This document shows, one piece after another, positions 18,567 to 28,444 of a stretch of DNA of 61,330 nt. The notes below the pieces were generated by a model. That model had not been told where the DNA came from, did not search any database, and saw nothing but the letters and a program-made list of their open reading frames with translations. This DNA is from Bacteroidota bacterium. Its GTDB lineage: Bacteria > Bacteroidota > Bacteroidia > Bacteroidales > UBA7332. The translations under genes and the position numbers were made by a program. The stretch spans positions 1-61,330 of the forward strand of contig JAUZOF010000002.1 of NCBI GenBank assembly GCA_030706585.1. The letters are read 5' to 3'. Position 1 is the stretch's first letter, and each line of letters begins with the position of its first letter.

Positions 18567-20891
18567 ATGATGATGAGATTGTTAAAAATAAGTTTGCTGG
18601 CATTCATTTGTTTGTTCTGCACTACTTTGTTGCATGCAGAGAAAAACTGGACTGCTCAATGGATTACAGCACAAGGAGTAAAAAATGAGACGAATACATG
18701 GATGTGTTTCAGAAAACAAGTGAATTTTCAAAATGTGCCGAACAAATTGATAGCCTCAATCGCTGTCGATAGTAAATATTGGCTCTGGATCAATGGTAAA
18801 ATGGTAATTTTTGAAGGCGCGCTGAAACGGGGACCTTCACCTGAAGATACTTATTATGACGAAGTCAACCTGGCTCCGTATTTGAAAAAAGGGCATAATA
18901 CCATCGCGGTGCTGGTATGGTATTTCGGCAGAGAGGGTTTTTCTCACAAAAGCAGTGGAAAAGCAGGCTTGGTTTTCGATTGTAAAGCTTCCGGCATTTC
19001 TCTGAATTCTGGTAAAAGCTGGAAAGCTGCTATTCATCCGGCCTATTTGCCATTTGAAGGTGTACAGCCTAATATGCGTGTTCCCGAACCAAGTCTTTGT
19101 TTCGATGCCCGAAAAAATATAGAGGGATGGATGCTCGAAAAATATAATGATTCGTCGTGGAAGTCAGCCGAAGAAATGGGGACTCCGCCTTGTAAACCAT
19201 GGAATCATTTAGTGTTGCGTTCAATTCCTCAATGGGAAAATTATGGATTGAAGGATTACGTCAATAAAAACCAGATTCCTGCTGTCAGCAACGGAGAACC
19301 GATCGTCTGTAAGCTTCCTTCCAATCTTCAGGTTACCCCCTGGTTGCAGGTTGAGGCTGCTGACGGACAAACCATCGATATTCGTACCGATCATTTTGAA
19401 GGCGGTGGCGAACCTAATGTGCAAGCACGTTACATCACTAAAAAGGGCGTTCAGTCGTATGAAAATTACGGTTGGATGAATGGTGAGAAAGTGATTTATA
19501 CCATCCCTAAAGGGGTGAAAATAATCGCGCTGAAATACCGGGAAACCGGTTTTGATACGGAATTCTCAGGTAGCTTCAATTGTTCTGACGATTTTTATAA
19601 CAAATTGTGGGACAAATCCCGTCGTACGCTGTATGTTACCATGCGCGACAATTACATGGACTGCCCGGACCGTGAACGTGCTCAGTGGTGGGGAGATGAA
19701 GTGAACGAAAGTGGCGAGGCCTTTTATGCGTTTGACTGCAAGAGTCATGCGTTGCAAAGAAAAGGTATACTGGAACTGATCAACTGGCAGAAACCGGATA
19801 GTACCCTGTTTGCTCCGGTTCCGGCCGGTAACTGGGACAAAGAGCTTCCAGACCAGATGTTGGCTTCGGTCGGTTATTTTGGTTTCTGGAATTACTATGT
19901 GCAAACCGGCGATTTGCAGACTATATCCAAGGTGTATGACGGTGTAATGCGTTATCTCGGCGTTTGGAAACTCAATGCCGACGGTTCTATTGTAACCCGT
20001 CAGGGAGGTTGGTACTGGGGCGATTGGGGCGAGCAAAAAGATATGGATTTGATTCATAATGCCTGGTATTACATTGCACTTAAAGGTGCCCGTAATATGG
20101 CTCAGGTACTTCATAAAGATGCGGATGCCGCAAATTTGCAACAGCAAATGGACAAGTTCAAAGCGGCTTTTAATAAATTATTCTGGACAGGCGAAGCCTA
20201 CCGTTTTCCATCTTACACAGGAAAAACCGACGATCGCGTTCAGGCATTGGCAGTAGTTTCGGGCTTGGCTGACGAATCGAAATATCCGGCATTGTACAAG
20301 CAGTTAGTGGCTGAAGTGCATGCAAGTCCTTATATGGAAAAATATGTGATTGAGGCTTTATTTATGATGAATAAAGACCAGTATGCACTGGAACGCTTAA
20401 AGAAACGTTTTGCCCCGATGGTAAATGACCCGGAACATTCTACTCTCTGGGAAGTATGGGGGGAAGGTACCGATGGATTTCTGGGTGGAACCACGAACCA
20501 TGCGTGGAGTGGCGGAGGTTTGACCTTACTGTCACAATATGTGTGTGGTGTTTCACCTGTTGAACCGGGTTACACCAAATTTAGAGTTGCTCCGCAACCG
20601 GGTGGACTGACATCTGCTTCGGCACGGATAACCAGCGTAAAAGGAACTATTGAAACAGCGTTTAAAAGTCAGGATGCCAATTTTGAATTAACTCTTACCG
20701 TACCCGGGCATACTAAGGCTGTTGTAAAAGTTCCGGTCGGAAAAATTGTAACAATCAATCATAATGGGAAAACGATTTGGAAAACCGGCTCCGCGGTTAG
20801 TGGTACCGCTACAAAATTAATCTCTTTCTCTGCCGACAAAAGTCAGGTAGAGGTTGCTCCCGGAAAATGGAAATTTAATGCGCAAAAATAG
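18567..20891 (+). CDS. GH78-type alpha-L-rhamnosidase
   Basis: A 774-aa exported six-hairpin enzyme with three consecutive ATG codons at the start (18567, 18570, 18573). The signal ends LLHAEK. N-terminal sandwich domains include KYWLWINGKMVIFEG (about 71-85), the GH78 lectin-like site. The catalytic domain carries DCPDRERAQWWGD (about 365-377), the GH78 signature with Trp-Trp in place of Gly-Trp. WYWGDWGEQKD (about 480) and TLWEVWGEGTDG (about 630) line the barrel. A C-terminal sandwich follows. This subgroup often acts on rhamnose or related alpha-linked sugars, so rhamnosidase is the likely but unproven activity. It starts 20 bp after the unknown TIM-barrel gene. Confidence 0.82.
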   Translation: MMMRLLKISLLAFICLFCTTLLHAEKNWTAQWITAQGVKNETNTWMCFRKQVNFQNVPNKLIASIAVDSKYWLWINGKMVIFEGALKRGPSPEDTYYDEVNLAPYLKKGHNTIAVLVWYFGREGFSHKSSGKAGLVFDCKASGISLNSGKSWKAAIHPAYLPFEGVQPNMRVPEPSLCFDARKNIEGWMLEKYNDSSWKSAEEMGTPPCKPWNHLVLRSIPQWENYGLKDYVNKNQIPAVSNGEPIVCKLPSNLQVTPWLQVEAADGQTIDIRTDHFEGGGEPNVQARYITKKGVQSYENYGWMNGEKVIYTIPKGVKIIALKYRETGFDTEFSGSFNCSDDFYNKLWDKSRRTLYVTMRDNYMDCPDRERAQWWGDEVNESGEAFYAFDCKSHALQRKGILELINWQKPDSTLFAPVPAGNWDKELPDQMLASVGYFGFWNYYVQTGDLQTISKVYDGVMRYLGVWKLNADGSIVTRQGGWYWGDWGEQKDMDLIHNAWYYIALKGARNMAQVLHKDADAANLQQQMDKFKAAFNKLFWTGEAYRFPSYTGKTDDRVQALAVVSGLADESKYPALYKQLVAEVHASPYMEKYVIEALFMMNKDQYALERLKKRFAPMVNDPEHSTLWEVWGEGTDGFLGGTTNHAWSGGGLTLLSQYVCGVSPVEPGYTKFRVAPQPGGLTSASARITSVKGTIETAFKSQDANFELTLTVPGHTKAVVKVPVGKIVTINHNGKTIWKTGSAVSGTATKLISFSADKSQVEVAPGKWKFNAQK

Positions 20892-20941
20892 AACAGGCTT
20901 TTTTAATAGCCTTAAAAATAAACTAACCTAAAATTTAATAT

Positions 20942-23149
20942 ATGAGACAGTTCTCGTTTTTAATGTTACTGTTTACTTGTCAGATCCTTTTTGCGGGTTC
21001 TTTGCAGGTAGCCGGAAATAAGACGGTGGAGATTAAGAATTGGAAATTCCAAAAGGGCTCTAACGATAGATGGGCAGCTCCTGCATTTGATGATTCTGGA
21101 TGGGCAAACATTACAGTGCCTGCCAATTGGGAAAAAGTAGGCTATGCCGATTATGACGGTTATGCCTGGTATCGGGCAAAGGTGGTTATTCCATCGGCTT
21201 TGAAGAACAAAGTTGGACTTGCATTTTGTATGGGCAAAATCGACGACCTTGATTCAACTTTTGTGAATGGACAGTTGATCGGAAGTACCTCGCGTTGGGA
21301 TGAAGATAGGGTGTATTATATATCTTGTTCTAATCCGGCTATTCGTTGGGATAAAGAAAATATAATTGCGGTCAAGGTACTCGATAATTCCGGCCCCGGC
21401 GGAATGTTTGAGGGTCAGCCTCTGATACGACAGGCATCTACAATGGAATTTATTTCGTTCGATAATCTCAATCATCCGGTTACGGTTTCTAACCGCACCA
21501 AAGTGAATAAACTGATTGTTATCAAAACATCCGCTGATATGGTTGCAACAGGTAAACTGGAAGTGACGTTGAAAAATAACGAAACCGGCGAACTGTCGAA
21601 AATGCAAACAAAGGTTGTGCGAATAACAAAGAAACAACCGTGTAACTATCGTTTTCAGGCAACAATACCCGAAGGCGTTTCTTATGGCATTATGTATAAG
21701 TTCACGGAACAAGAGTCCGGAAAAACCATGGAAGCTTATGACGGAGTCCCTTATATTCTGACACCGAAAGCACCGAAAAAACCTTCGATTAATGGAGCTG
21801 GCGTATATGCCGTGCGTCCCGGTTCGCCGGTGATCTACCGCATGCCGGTTACAGGTGTTCGTCCGATGACTTTCTCGGTTGCCGGGTTGCCTGATGGATT
21901 GACTTTTGATGCTGTTCAGGGTGTTATTTCAGGTTCGATAGCCAAAGCAGGAGAATATGTGGTAACGTTAAATGCTCAGAATAGCGCCGGATCGGCTGTT
22001 AAGAAGTTGAAAATTGTAGTCGGCCAACAACTTGCACTTACACCTCCGATGGGTTGGAATAGCTGGAATTGCTGGGGTCTCACCGTTGATGACCGCAAAG
22101 TACGTGCATCCGCAGATGCCTTTATCAATGATGGCCTGGCTGATTATGGCTGGAGTTATATCAACATCGACGACGGCTGGGAGGCTCCAAAACGGAATGC
22201 CAAGGGTGAAATTGAGGCCAATGAAAAATTCCCTGATATGAAAGCGTTGACGGAATATGTACACAGCAAAGGATTGAAAATGGGGCTGTATTCCAGTCCC
22301 GGTCCGACTACCTGCGGTGGTTTCTTGGGAAGTTATCAGCATGAAGAACAAGATGCTGCAACATGGTCGAAATGGGGCTTTGATTACATAAAATATGACT
22401 GGTGCGGCTATACTTACATAAAACCGAACGCCACCCTTGCAGAGTTGAAGGAACCGTACAATTTGATGGGCGATATTCTGAAACGTCAGCCTCGCGACAT
22501 TGTCTATAGCCTGTGTCAGTACGGAATGGGCGATGTATGGAAATGGGGCGGCGAAACCAATGGCAATCTTTGGCGCACTACCGGCGATATTACCGATACC
22601 TGGGAAAGTATGTCGGGAATAGGATTTTCTCAGGCAGATAAATATCCGTATGCAAAACCTGGCAACTGGAATGATCCGGACATGCTGGTGGTCGGTAAAT
22701 TGGGTTGGGGAGAAGTGCGTCCCAACCGGTTGACTCCAGATGAACAATATACCCATATTAGCTTGTGGAGCTTATTGTCCGCTCCTTTGCTCATCGGATG
22801 TGATTTACAGCAGATGGACGATTTTACGAAAAACCTGCTTTGTAATTCGGAAGTGATTGCCATCAATCAGGATGAATCGGGAAAACAAGCTCAACGGATT
22901 AGTGATAAAGATCAGGTGCAAATATTTGCTAAAACTTTAGCAGACGGTAGCTTAGCCGTGGGGCTTTTTAATCTCTCGGATCAACCTAAGAAAAGTGCTG
23001 TGCTATCATGGACCACTTTGAATATTGAGGGAAATTATCGGGTTCGCGACGTTTGGCGTCAGAAAGATTTGGGTTTGCATCACGATCAGCTAAGTGTAAA
23101 TGTCCCGAGCCATGGTGTTATGTTGCTTCGCCTGATTAATGCGCATTAA
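20942..23149 (+). CDS. GH27 alpha-galactosidase with GH2-like jelly roll and putative Ig domain
   Basis: A 735-aa exported enzyme. Residues 25-165 look like a GH2-type sugar-binding jelly roll (NWKFQKGSNDRWAAP, FDDSGWANITVPANW, AWYRAKVVIP). A linker beta domain runs to about 275, and a putative Ig (He_PIG-like) module is at about 280-365 (VAGLPDGLTFDAVQGVISG). The GH27 barrel starts at PPMGWNSWNCWG (about 370). The nucleophile is D486 in YIKYDWC and the acid/base D578 in NWNDPDML. Compared with the 530-aa GH27 at 11570 the catalytic domain is clearly related (GLYSSPGP, HEEQDA), but the N-terminal appendages differ completely, so targeting or substrate presentation has diverged. Confidence 0.92.
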   Translation: MRQFSFLMLLFTCQILFAGSLQVAGNKTVEIKNWKFQKGSNDRWAAPAFDDSGWANITVPANWEKVGYADYDGYAWYRAKVVIPSALKNKVGLAFCMGKIDDLDSTFVNGQLIGSTSRWDEDRVYYISCSNPAIRWDKENIIAVKVLDNSGPGGMFEGQPLIRQASTMEFISFDNLNHPVTVSNRTKVNKLIVIKTSADMVATGKLEVTLKNNETGELSKMQTKVVRITKKQPCNYRFQATIPEGVSYGIMYKFTEQESGKTMEAYDGVPYILTPKAPKKPSINGAGVYAVRPGSPVIYRMPVTGVRPMTFSVAGLPDGLTFDAVQGVISGSIAKAGEYVVTLNAQNSAGSAVKKLKIVVGQQLALTPPMGWNSWNCWGLTVDDRKVRASADAFINDGLADYGWSYINIDDGWEAPKRNAKGEIEANEKFPDMKALTEYVHSKGLKMGLYSSPGPTTCGGFLGSYQHEEQDAATWSKWGFDYIKYDWCGYTYIKPNATLAELKEPYNLMGDILKRQPRDIVYSLCQYGMGDVWKWGGETNGNLWRTTGDITDTWESMSGIGFSQADKYPYAKPGNWNDPDMLVVGKLGWGEVRPNRLTPDEQYTHISLWSLLSAPLLIGCDLQQMDDFTKNLLCNSEVIAINQDESGKQAQRISDKDQVQIFAKTLADGSLAVGLFNLSDQPKKSAVLSWTTLNIEGNYRVRDVWRQKDLGLHHDQLSVNVPSHGVMLLRLINAH

Positions 23150-23211
23150 ATGATGAGAGCTTCAATTATAAAATTACAATTCAAGTAGAAATAAAAATTA
23201 AAACCTTAATT

Positions 23212-25071
23212 ATGAATCGATTCGTTAGATTGGTGGCGTGTTTGTGCCTGATTTTAGCAGGCGTGGAAGTGCCCGTAGCAGGGCAAAACGTGAAAAATTT
23301 AGTTCCACAACCGGTGGAAGCCAAAAGTCTTGCAGGAGCATTTCAGTTGACGGCAAAAACAAAGATTGTCGTACCTGCAGGCAATAAGGATATCCGGGAA
23401 GTGGCTGATTTGTTTGCGGCACAACTGGCCTCGTTAACCGGTCAAAAATTGGAGGTGGTTGCTGGCAAGACAACACAGGCCATTGCATTCAAATTGAACA
23501 ATCAGGCAAGTAGCCGTCTGGCAAACGAGGGTTATTCTTTGACGGTGACTACACAAGGCATTACTATTTCGGCCAACAAACCTGCCGGACTGTTTTACGG
23601 AGCACAAACATTGTTACAACTCATTCCTCCGGCTAAGGCAAAGGGATCGGTGGCTATCGCTTGTGCCAATGTTTCCGATTATCCGCGTTTCAAATGGCGC
23701 GGGCTGATGCTGGATGTCAGCCGTCATTTCTTTAGCAAAGATGAAGTGAAACGCTTTATCGACCAAATGGTCAAATACAAGTACAATGTATTTCACTGGC
23801 ACCTGACAGACGATAACGGATGGCGTGTCGAAATCAAGTCTTTCCCGAAGTTGACCAGTGTCGGCGCTTGGAGTGTCTCCCGTACCGGTCGTTACGGTTC
23901 GTTCGAGCCCGAACAGTCTGGTGAAGCTGCAACTTACGGAGGATTCTATACCCAGGATGACATTCGCGAAATTGTGAAATATGCCGCAGATCGCTTTGTA
24001 ACCATTGTTCCGGAAGTAGATGTTCCTGCTCATAGTTGTGCTGCAATTGCCGCTTATCCCGAAATGTCGTGTGCCGGTAAACAAGTGAAAGTATCGGCAG
24101 GTACCAATAATGGAATCGGAGAGAACGTATTATGTGTGGGTAACGAGAATAACTTCAAAATGTTGGATGTTATTTTTGGAGAGTTGGCCTCTTTGTTTCC
24201 CGGGGAATATATTCATATCGGAGGTGATGAAGCCAATCGTGAATTTTGGAAAAATTGTCCGAAATGTCAGCAACGGATGAAAGACGAAAATCTCAAGGAT
24301 TTAGCTCAATTGCAAAGTTATTTCACCCAAAGAATAGGTAAGATTTTGGCATCCAAAGGTAAAAAACTCATCGGTTGGGACGAAATTTTGGAAGGTGGAA
24401 TTGCTCCCGATGCTACCGTGATGTCGTGGCGCGGACTTGATGGCGCTATTGCTGCTGCCAAAGCCGGTCACCATGCTGTAATGTCGCCTACTTCGTTTTG
24501 CTATCTTGATTATCTGCAAGGCGAAAAAAATATAGAACGGAACTCTTTCGGTTTTTTACGTGCAAAACGGATTTACGAGTTTGAACCGGTTCCTCAGGGC
24601 GTAGATTCAAGTTATATTTTGGGAGGACAGGGCAATGTGTGGTGTGAATTTATCCCTAACTTCAGAAGAGTGGAGTATATGACCTGGCCCCGTGCGCTGG
24701 TTTTGTCAGAAATCTTGTGGTCGCCTAAAAAGAATCGCAGCTGGGACGAGTTCGTTCCTCGTATGGAAGCACAGTTCCCGCGTTTTGATCAGGCAGAGGT
24801 AAACTATGCAACCAGTATCTACGATCCTGAAATTGCAATGGTAAAATCGGCTGATGGCGATTCCCGGATTGTGTTCACTCCTGAAATTAAAGGACTGGAT
24901 ATTTACTACACGTTCGATTGTACTTTTCCTGATAAATTTTCCGCAAAATATGATGGACAACCGATTAAGACTCCTAAGGGATCGTCTGAAATTTGGGCAA
25001 TTACCTATCGTGATGGCAAACCTGTCGGACGTTTATTGGTTATTACATTCGATGAATTAAAAAGACGATAA
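23212..25071 (+). CDS. GH20 beta-N-acetylhexosaminidase, second paralogue
   Basis: A 619-aa exported hexosaminidase collinear with the one at 15413. The GH20b domain (about 28-150) precedes a barrel opening at PRFKWRGLMLDVSRHFF, with the catalytic pair D339-E340 in HIGGDEANRE and a C-terminal beta module with YDGQPIKTPKG. The signal ends VAG before QN. The two GH20 proteins share most landmark segments but differ in loops between the first catalytic strands (SVSRTGRYGSFEPEQSG against VARTGNFGYFAPPADG) and after EVDVP. This suggests an internal duplication followed by specialisation, for instance for a different linkage or for GalNAc against GlcNAc. Confidence 0.94.
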   Translation: MNRFVRLVACLCLILAGVEVPVAGQNVKNLVPQPVEAKSLAGAFQLTAKTKIVVPAGNKDIREVADLFAAQLASLTGQKLEVVAGKTTQAIAFKLNNQASSRLANEGYSLTVTTQGITISANKPAGLFYGAQTLLQLIPPAKAKGSVAIACANVSDYPRFKWRGLMLDVSRHFFSKDEVKRFIDQMVKYKYNVFHWHLTDDNGWRVEIKSFPKLTSVGAWSVSRTGRYGSFEPEQSGEAATYGGFYTQDDIREIVKYAADRFVTIVPEVDVPAHSCAAIAAYPEMSCAGKQVKVSAGTNNGIGENVLCVGNENNFKMLDVIFGELASLFPGEYIHIGGDEANREFWKNCPKCQQRMKDENLKDLAQLQSYFTQRIGKILASKGKKLIGWDEILEGGIAPDATVMSWRGLDGAIAAAKAGHHAVMSPTSFCYLDYLQGEKNIERNSFGFLRAKRIYEFEPVPQGVDSSYILGGQGNVWCEFIPNFRRVEYMTWPRALVLSEILWSPKKNRSWDEFVPRMEAQFPRFDQAEVNYATSIYDPEIAMVKSADGDSRIVFTPEIKGLDIYYTFDCTFPDKFSAKYDGQPIKTPKGSSEIWAITYRDGKPVGRLLVITFDELKRR

Positions 25072-25103
25072 ATGATTGGAAGACTTGTTTTATTGTTGCC
25101 GAA

Positions 25104-27086
25104 ATGAAAAATCCACGGTTCTCTGTTTTGTTGTTTATTAGTCTGTTTGTTTTAGGTTCTTTGTTAGCTGAAAACCGTTGGAAGCTGATGCCAGGAGGTC
25201 AAATCTCCTGGCAAATCGGTGAAGGTTTGCCACATTCCGACCATATTGAAATGAGTGGCGACAGCATTTCGGTGATTTTGAGATATTCGGTCGGAGCCGA
25301 TCGTTCTTTTCATTTGGAACGACAGCTGGTGTGGCCGATGCTTCGCACTATTCCCAACAATACTTATGGAAGTCTGATTCATTCGGTAAATGACGATTGT
25401 CTGTCAACCATCAAGGTTAACGGGCAATCGTTGGAGAAACTGGAGACAACGGAAATCTCGCTTCACGGTTTGATGCAGGTAAGGAGCAAATCGTCTCAGG
25501 CGGAATTGCTGCGTACTATCTTTCCCTCGCCTGAACATCCGGCTTGTTACGAAGAGTATTCGCTGACCAATAAATCGTCGGAACGAATATCGGTTGAGAT
25601 TCCTCATTCCAGAGTGATTGCAACCACAGATCCCGAACGGGGAGTGAGAGGTAGTTATCAAATCATTGCCGAGCTTGAAGGTGGAGGCTTTTACTGGTTG
25701 AATCCGGGTCAAACCCTGACATGGAATTTGCGTATTGCAGCTCAACCTCTTGGTGGCAGCTATTCCAAAATGGCTGTTGCAGTAGAAAAAAACAGGCGGA
25801 AGATTCTTGTGGAAATGTGGAGCAATAACTTGGTGCTTGAAACTCCGGATAATGTGCTGAACCGGGCTTTCCAGTTTGCCAAGATCCGGGCTTCGGAAAG
25901 CATCTTTAAAACCAAAGGTGGATATATGCACAGTCCGGGCGGAGTGGCTTATTATGCCGCTATCTGGGCAAACGATCAGGCCGAATATGTCGGTCCGTTC
26001 TTTCCTTACCTGGGATATGCGAAAGGAAATGAGGCTACTCTTAACGCTTATCTCCATTTTGCCCGTTTTATGAACGACGAATACAAACCGATTCCAAGTT
26101 CGATTATTGCCGAAGGAACCGACATCTGGAATGGTGCCGGCGATCGGGGTGATGCGGCTATGATTGCTTACGGAGCATCACGCTTTGCATTGGCATTGGG
26201 AAATAAAGAGAGTGCTCAAAAACTGTGGCCGCTGATAGAATGGTGCCTTGAATACAATAAACGAAAGCTGAATAACGAAGGGGTTGTTACTTCTGATGCT
26301 GACGAACTTGAAGGTCGTTTCCCGGCAGGGAAAGCCAATTTGTGTACCTCCAGTTTGTATTACGATGCGCTAATATCGACTGCAAAATTGGGAAAAGATC
26401 TGGGTAAGAGTGATGCGCAAATGCAGTTGTATCGCGAAGAAGCACAAACGTTGCGCCGTAATATAGAATCCTTTTTTGGTCGTACCGTGGATGGTTTCCC
26501 CACTTATCGCTACTACGACGGTAATGAGGTGTTGCGTTCCTGGATTTGCATGCCGCTGACGGTAGGCATTTACGACCGTGCACAAGGAACCATCAACGCC
26601 CTGTTTTCTCCGCGTTTGTGGACCGAAGACGGGTTGGCAACTCTGGCTGGCGATAAAACGTTTTGGGATCGATCAACTCTGTATGCACTCAGAGGAGTGC
26701 TTCAGGCCGGTGAGACCGACAAAGCCGTTAAATATCTTCAATATTATTCGCAACGTCGGTTGTTGGGGGAGCATGTGCCCTATCCGGTGGAGGCCTATCC
26801 TGAAGGAGGACAGCGCCATCTTTCTGCCGAAAGCGGATTGTATTGCAGAATCTTCACCGAAGGATTATTTGGCATTCGTCCCACAGGTCTGAAGTCGTTT
26901 GAACTGTCGCCCCGTTTGCCGAAAAGCTGGAACAAAATGGCGTTGCGGAAAATCAATGCCTTTGGAAACGAATTTGATATTGAAGTAGTTCGTAAACATT
27001 CGGGTTTGCAGGTCAAAGTAATATCAAAAACAAAAACGATAGTGAAACCCGTTTCGGACGGGAAAACACTAACGATTAACTTGTAA
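25104..27086 (+). CDS. Exported six-hairpin (alpha/alpha)6 glycosidase-like protein, unassigned family
   Basis: A 660-aa protein with a signal peptide ending LLAEN. The first 250 residues form a beta-supersandwich (SISVILRYSVGADRSFHLER, FYWLNPGQTLTWNLRIAAQ). From about 255 to 590 it is helical and reads like an (alpha/alpha)6 barrel of the GH15/GH78/GH94 type: FQFAKIRASESIFKTKGG, YYAAIWANDQAEYVGP, IAEGTDIWNGAGDRGD, and YPEGGQRHLSAESGLYCRI near the end, followed by a short beta tail. Acidic residues in GDRGDAAM and SDADELEGRFPAG are candidate catalytic groups. I cannot name a CAZy family. Its place between GH20 and a propeller enzyme in the operon supports a glycan-cleaving role. Confidence 0.6.
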   Translation: MKNPRFSVLLFISLFVLGSLLAENRWKLMPGGQISWQIGEGLPHSDHIEMSGDSISVILRYSVGADRSFHLERQLVWPMLRTIPNNTYGSLIHSVNDDCLSTIKVNGQSLEKLETTEISLHGLMQVRSKSSQAELLRTIFPSPEHPACYEEYSLTNKSSERISVEIPHSRVIATTDPERGVRGSYQIIAELEGGGFYWLNPGQTLTWNLRIAAQPLGGSYSKMAVAVEKNRRKILVEMWSNNLVLETPDNVLNRAFQFAKIRASESIFKTKGGYMHSPGGVAYYAAIWANDQAEYVGPFFPYLGYAKGNEATLNAYLHFARFMNDEYKPIPSSIIAEGTDIWNGAGDRGDAAMIAYGASRFALALGNKESAQKLWPLIEWCLEYNKRKLNNEGVVTSDADELEGRFPAGKANLCTSSLYYDALISTAKLGKDLGKSDAQMQLYREEAQTLRRNIESFFGRTVDGFPTYRYYDGNEVLRSWICMPLTVGIYDRAQGTINALFSPRLWTEDGLATLAGDKTFWDRSTLYALRGVLQAGETDKAVKYLQYYSQRRLLGEHVPYPVEAYPEGGQRHLSAESGLYCRIFTEGLFGIRPTGLKSFELSPRLPKSWNKMALRKINAFGNEFDIEVVRKHSGLQVKVISKTKTIVKPVSDGKTLTINL

Positions 27087-27146
27087 CAATAGCCGTGTGC
27101 AGTTAGTTTAATTTGAAATGCAAATCAAAATACGAGTTCAAATATC

Positions 27147-28403
27147 ATGAAGAAAATAAAAGCTGTCGGAGTATTGATTTCTGTGCTGATACAGGTGATC
27201 TTTATGTCTCCAGCCGGGGCGCAAGAGGCAAAGACATTATCTGCATCCGATATTTTCCTGATAAAGGAGATTGCTTCATTGCGAAACGATTTGTCGGAAG
27301 CACGCTCTATCAGATTGGAGCATCTGACAATCGAAAATCAGATGAAGGCAGCGTGGATTATAGAAGAACTGCTGAATCGGGCTGAGCAGAAAACTTGTGG
27401 TACCCTGAAATCCCTAATTAAAAGTGAATTTGATTGGGGAACTTATGAGTCTGCGGAAGCGATGGTTGCTCAGGCAAAAGGGTTTTTGAAAACGCTGAAA
27501 GAAGGAAACGATCCGTTTGAAGGGAAATTTGCTGAGCCCGGAGGGTATACTACCGATCATACGTTTATAAAAAAGGATGGAAAATATCATGTTTTCTATA
27601 TTCGTGGAATTGCCGCTACTGATTGGCCGGCTTATCAGTTGTTTAATTTTGGTCATGCCGTTAGTAAAGACTTAAAGAACTGGACGATAGAAAAGCCGGT
27701 TTTGCAATGCCCGAAAACAGGCCCGGATGTTTTTCAGGTCTGGGCTCCGCATATTATTAAGCGCAAAGGCGTTTATTATATGTTTTATGCAGGTGTGAAT
27801 TTCAATGTTTGCCAGTCGATATGTTTGGCGACTTCGAAAGACCTGTATAACTGGACCCGTGATGAAAAAAATCCGGTCATTATATCAGGGTCTTGGGCTC
27901 AGGGAGTGTATGATCAGAATAAATGGTCCGATTGCCGGGATCCGATGATCCTGAAAGATGGACGTAATTATTATTGCTACTATACATCAATGAGGATGAA
28001 CCCGGAAACACAGAAGCAGGAACAATGCATCGGAATCTCCGGTTCTACTGATTTGCTCAACTGGAAAGACGAAGGCTTTATTCGATTGGAACATAGTTTG
28101 GATATCCCGCCAGAGTCGCCGTTTGTGGTGAAGCGCAAAGGAACCTATTATCTGGTGTATACAAACTATCGTCACGGGATTGTTTATCTGACCAGTAAAA
28201 ATCCAGTGAAAGGATGGAAGGAAGCTCCGGAAGATAAAATGACCATTATGAGTGGAGTGTCAGCAACCGAGATTCTAAAGGACGGGAAACAGTGGAAAAT
28301 ATCTTTAATCTCCCATCAGAAAAACGGATTGCATTTTATGGAATTTCGAAATTTGATATGGAATAAAGATGGGTCAATCAATGTAAAACCGCTTGATGAA
28401 TGA
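27147..28403 (+). CDS. Five-bladed beta-propeller glycosidase (GH43/GH32-like) with helical N-terminus
   Basis: A 418-aa exported protein; the signal ends AGA before QE. Residues about 30-125 are helical and charged, with no match I recognise. The rest is a beta-propeller of the GH43/GH32/GH117 superfamily. It has TTDHTFIKKDGKYHVFYIRG (catalytic-base region, D about 137), KRKGVYYMFYAG, CRDPMILKDG (D about 264, the RDP motif), and IPPESPFVVKRKGTYYLVYT (E about 323, the acid position). Family members remove arabinofuranose, xylose, fructose or galactose-type residues, so the exact sugar is not determined. The stop overlaps the first in-frame ATG of the following GH78 frame as ATGA, although that gene probably starts further downstream. 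Confidence 0.75.
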   Translation: MKKIKAVGVLISVLIQVIFMSPAGAQEAKTLSASDIFLIKEIASLRNDLSEARSIRLEHLTIENQMKAAWIIEELLNRAEQKTCGTLKSLIKSEFDWGTYESAEAMVAQAKGFLKTLKEGNDPFEGKFAEPGGYTTDHTFIKKDGKYHVFYIRGIAATDWPAYQLFNFGHAVSKDLKNWTIEKPVLQCPKTGPDVFQVWAPHIIKRKGVYYMFYAGVNFNVCQSICLATSKDLYNWTRDEKNPVIISGSWAQGVYDQNKWSDCRDPMILKDGRNYYCYYTSMRMNPETQKQEQCIGISGSTDLLNWKDEGFIRLEHSLDIPPESPFVVKRKGTYYLVYTNYRHGIVYLTSKNPVKGWKEAPEDKMTIMSGVSATEILKDGKQWKISLISHQKNGLHFMEFRNLIWNKDGSINVKPLDE

Positions 28404-28444
28404 CACTGCCAGACATGTTTAATAATATACTAACCTACAGAAAG

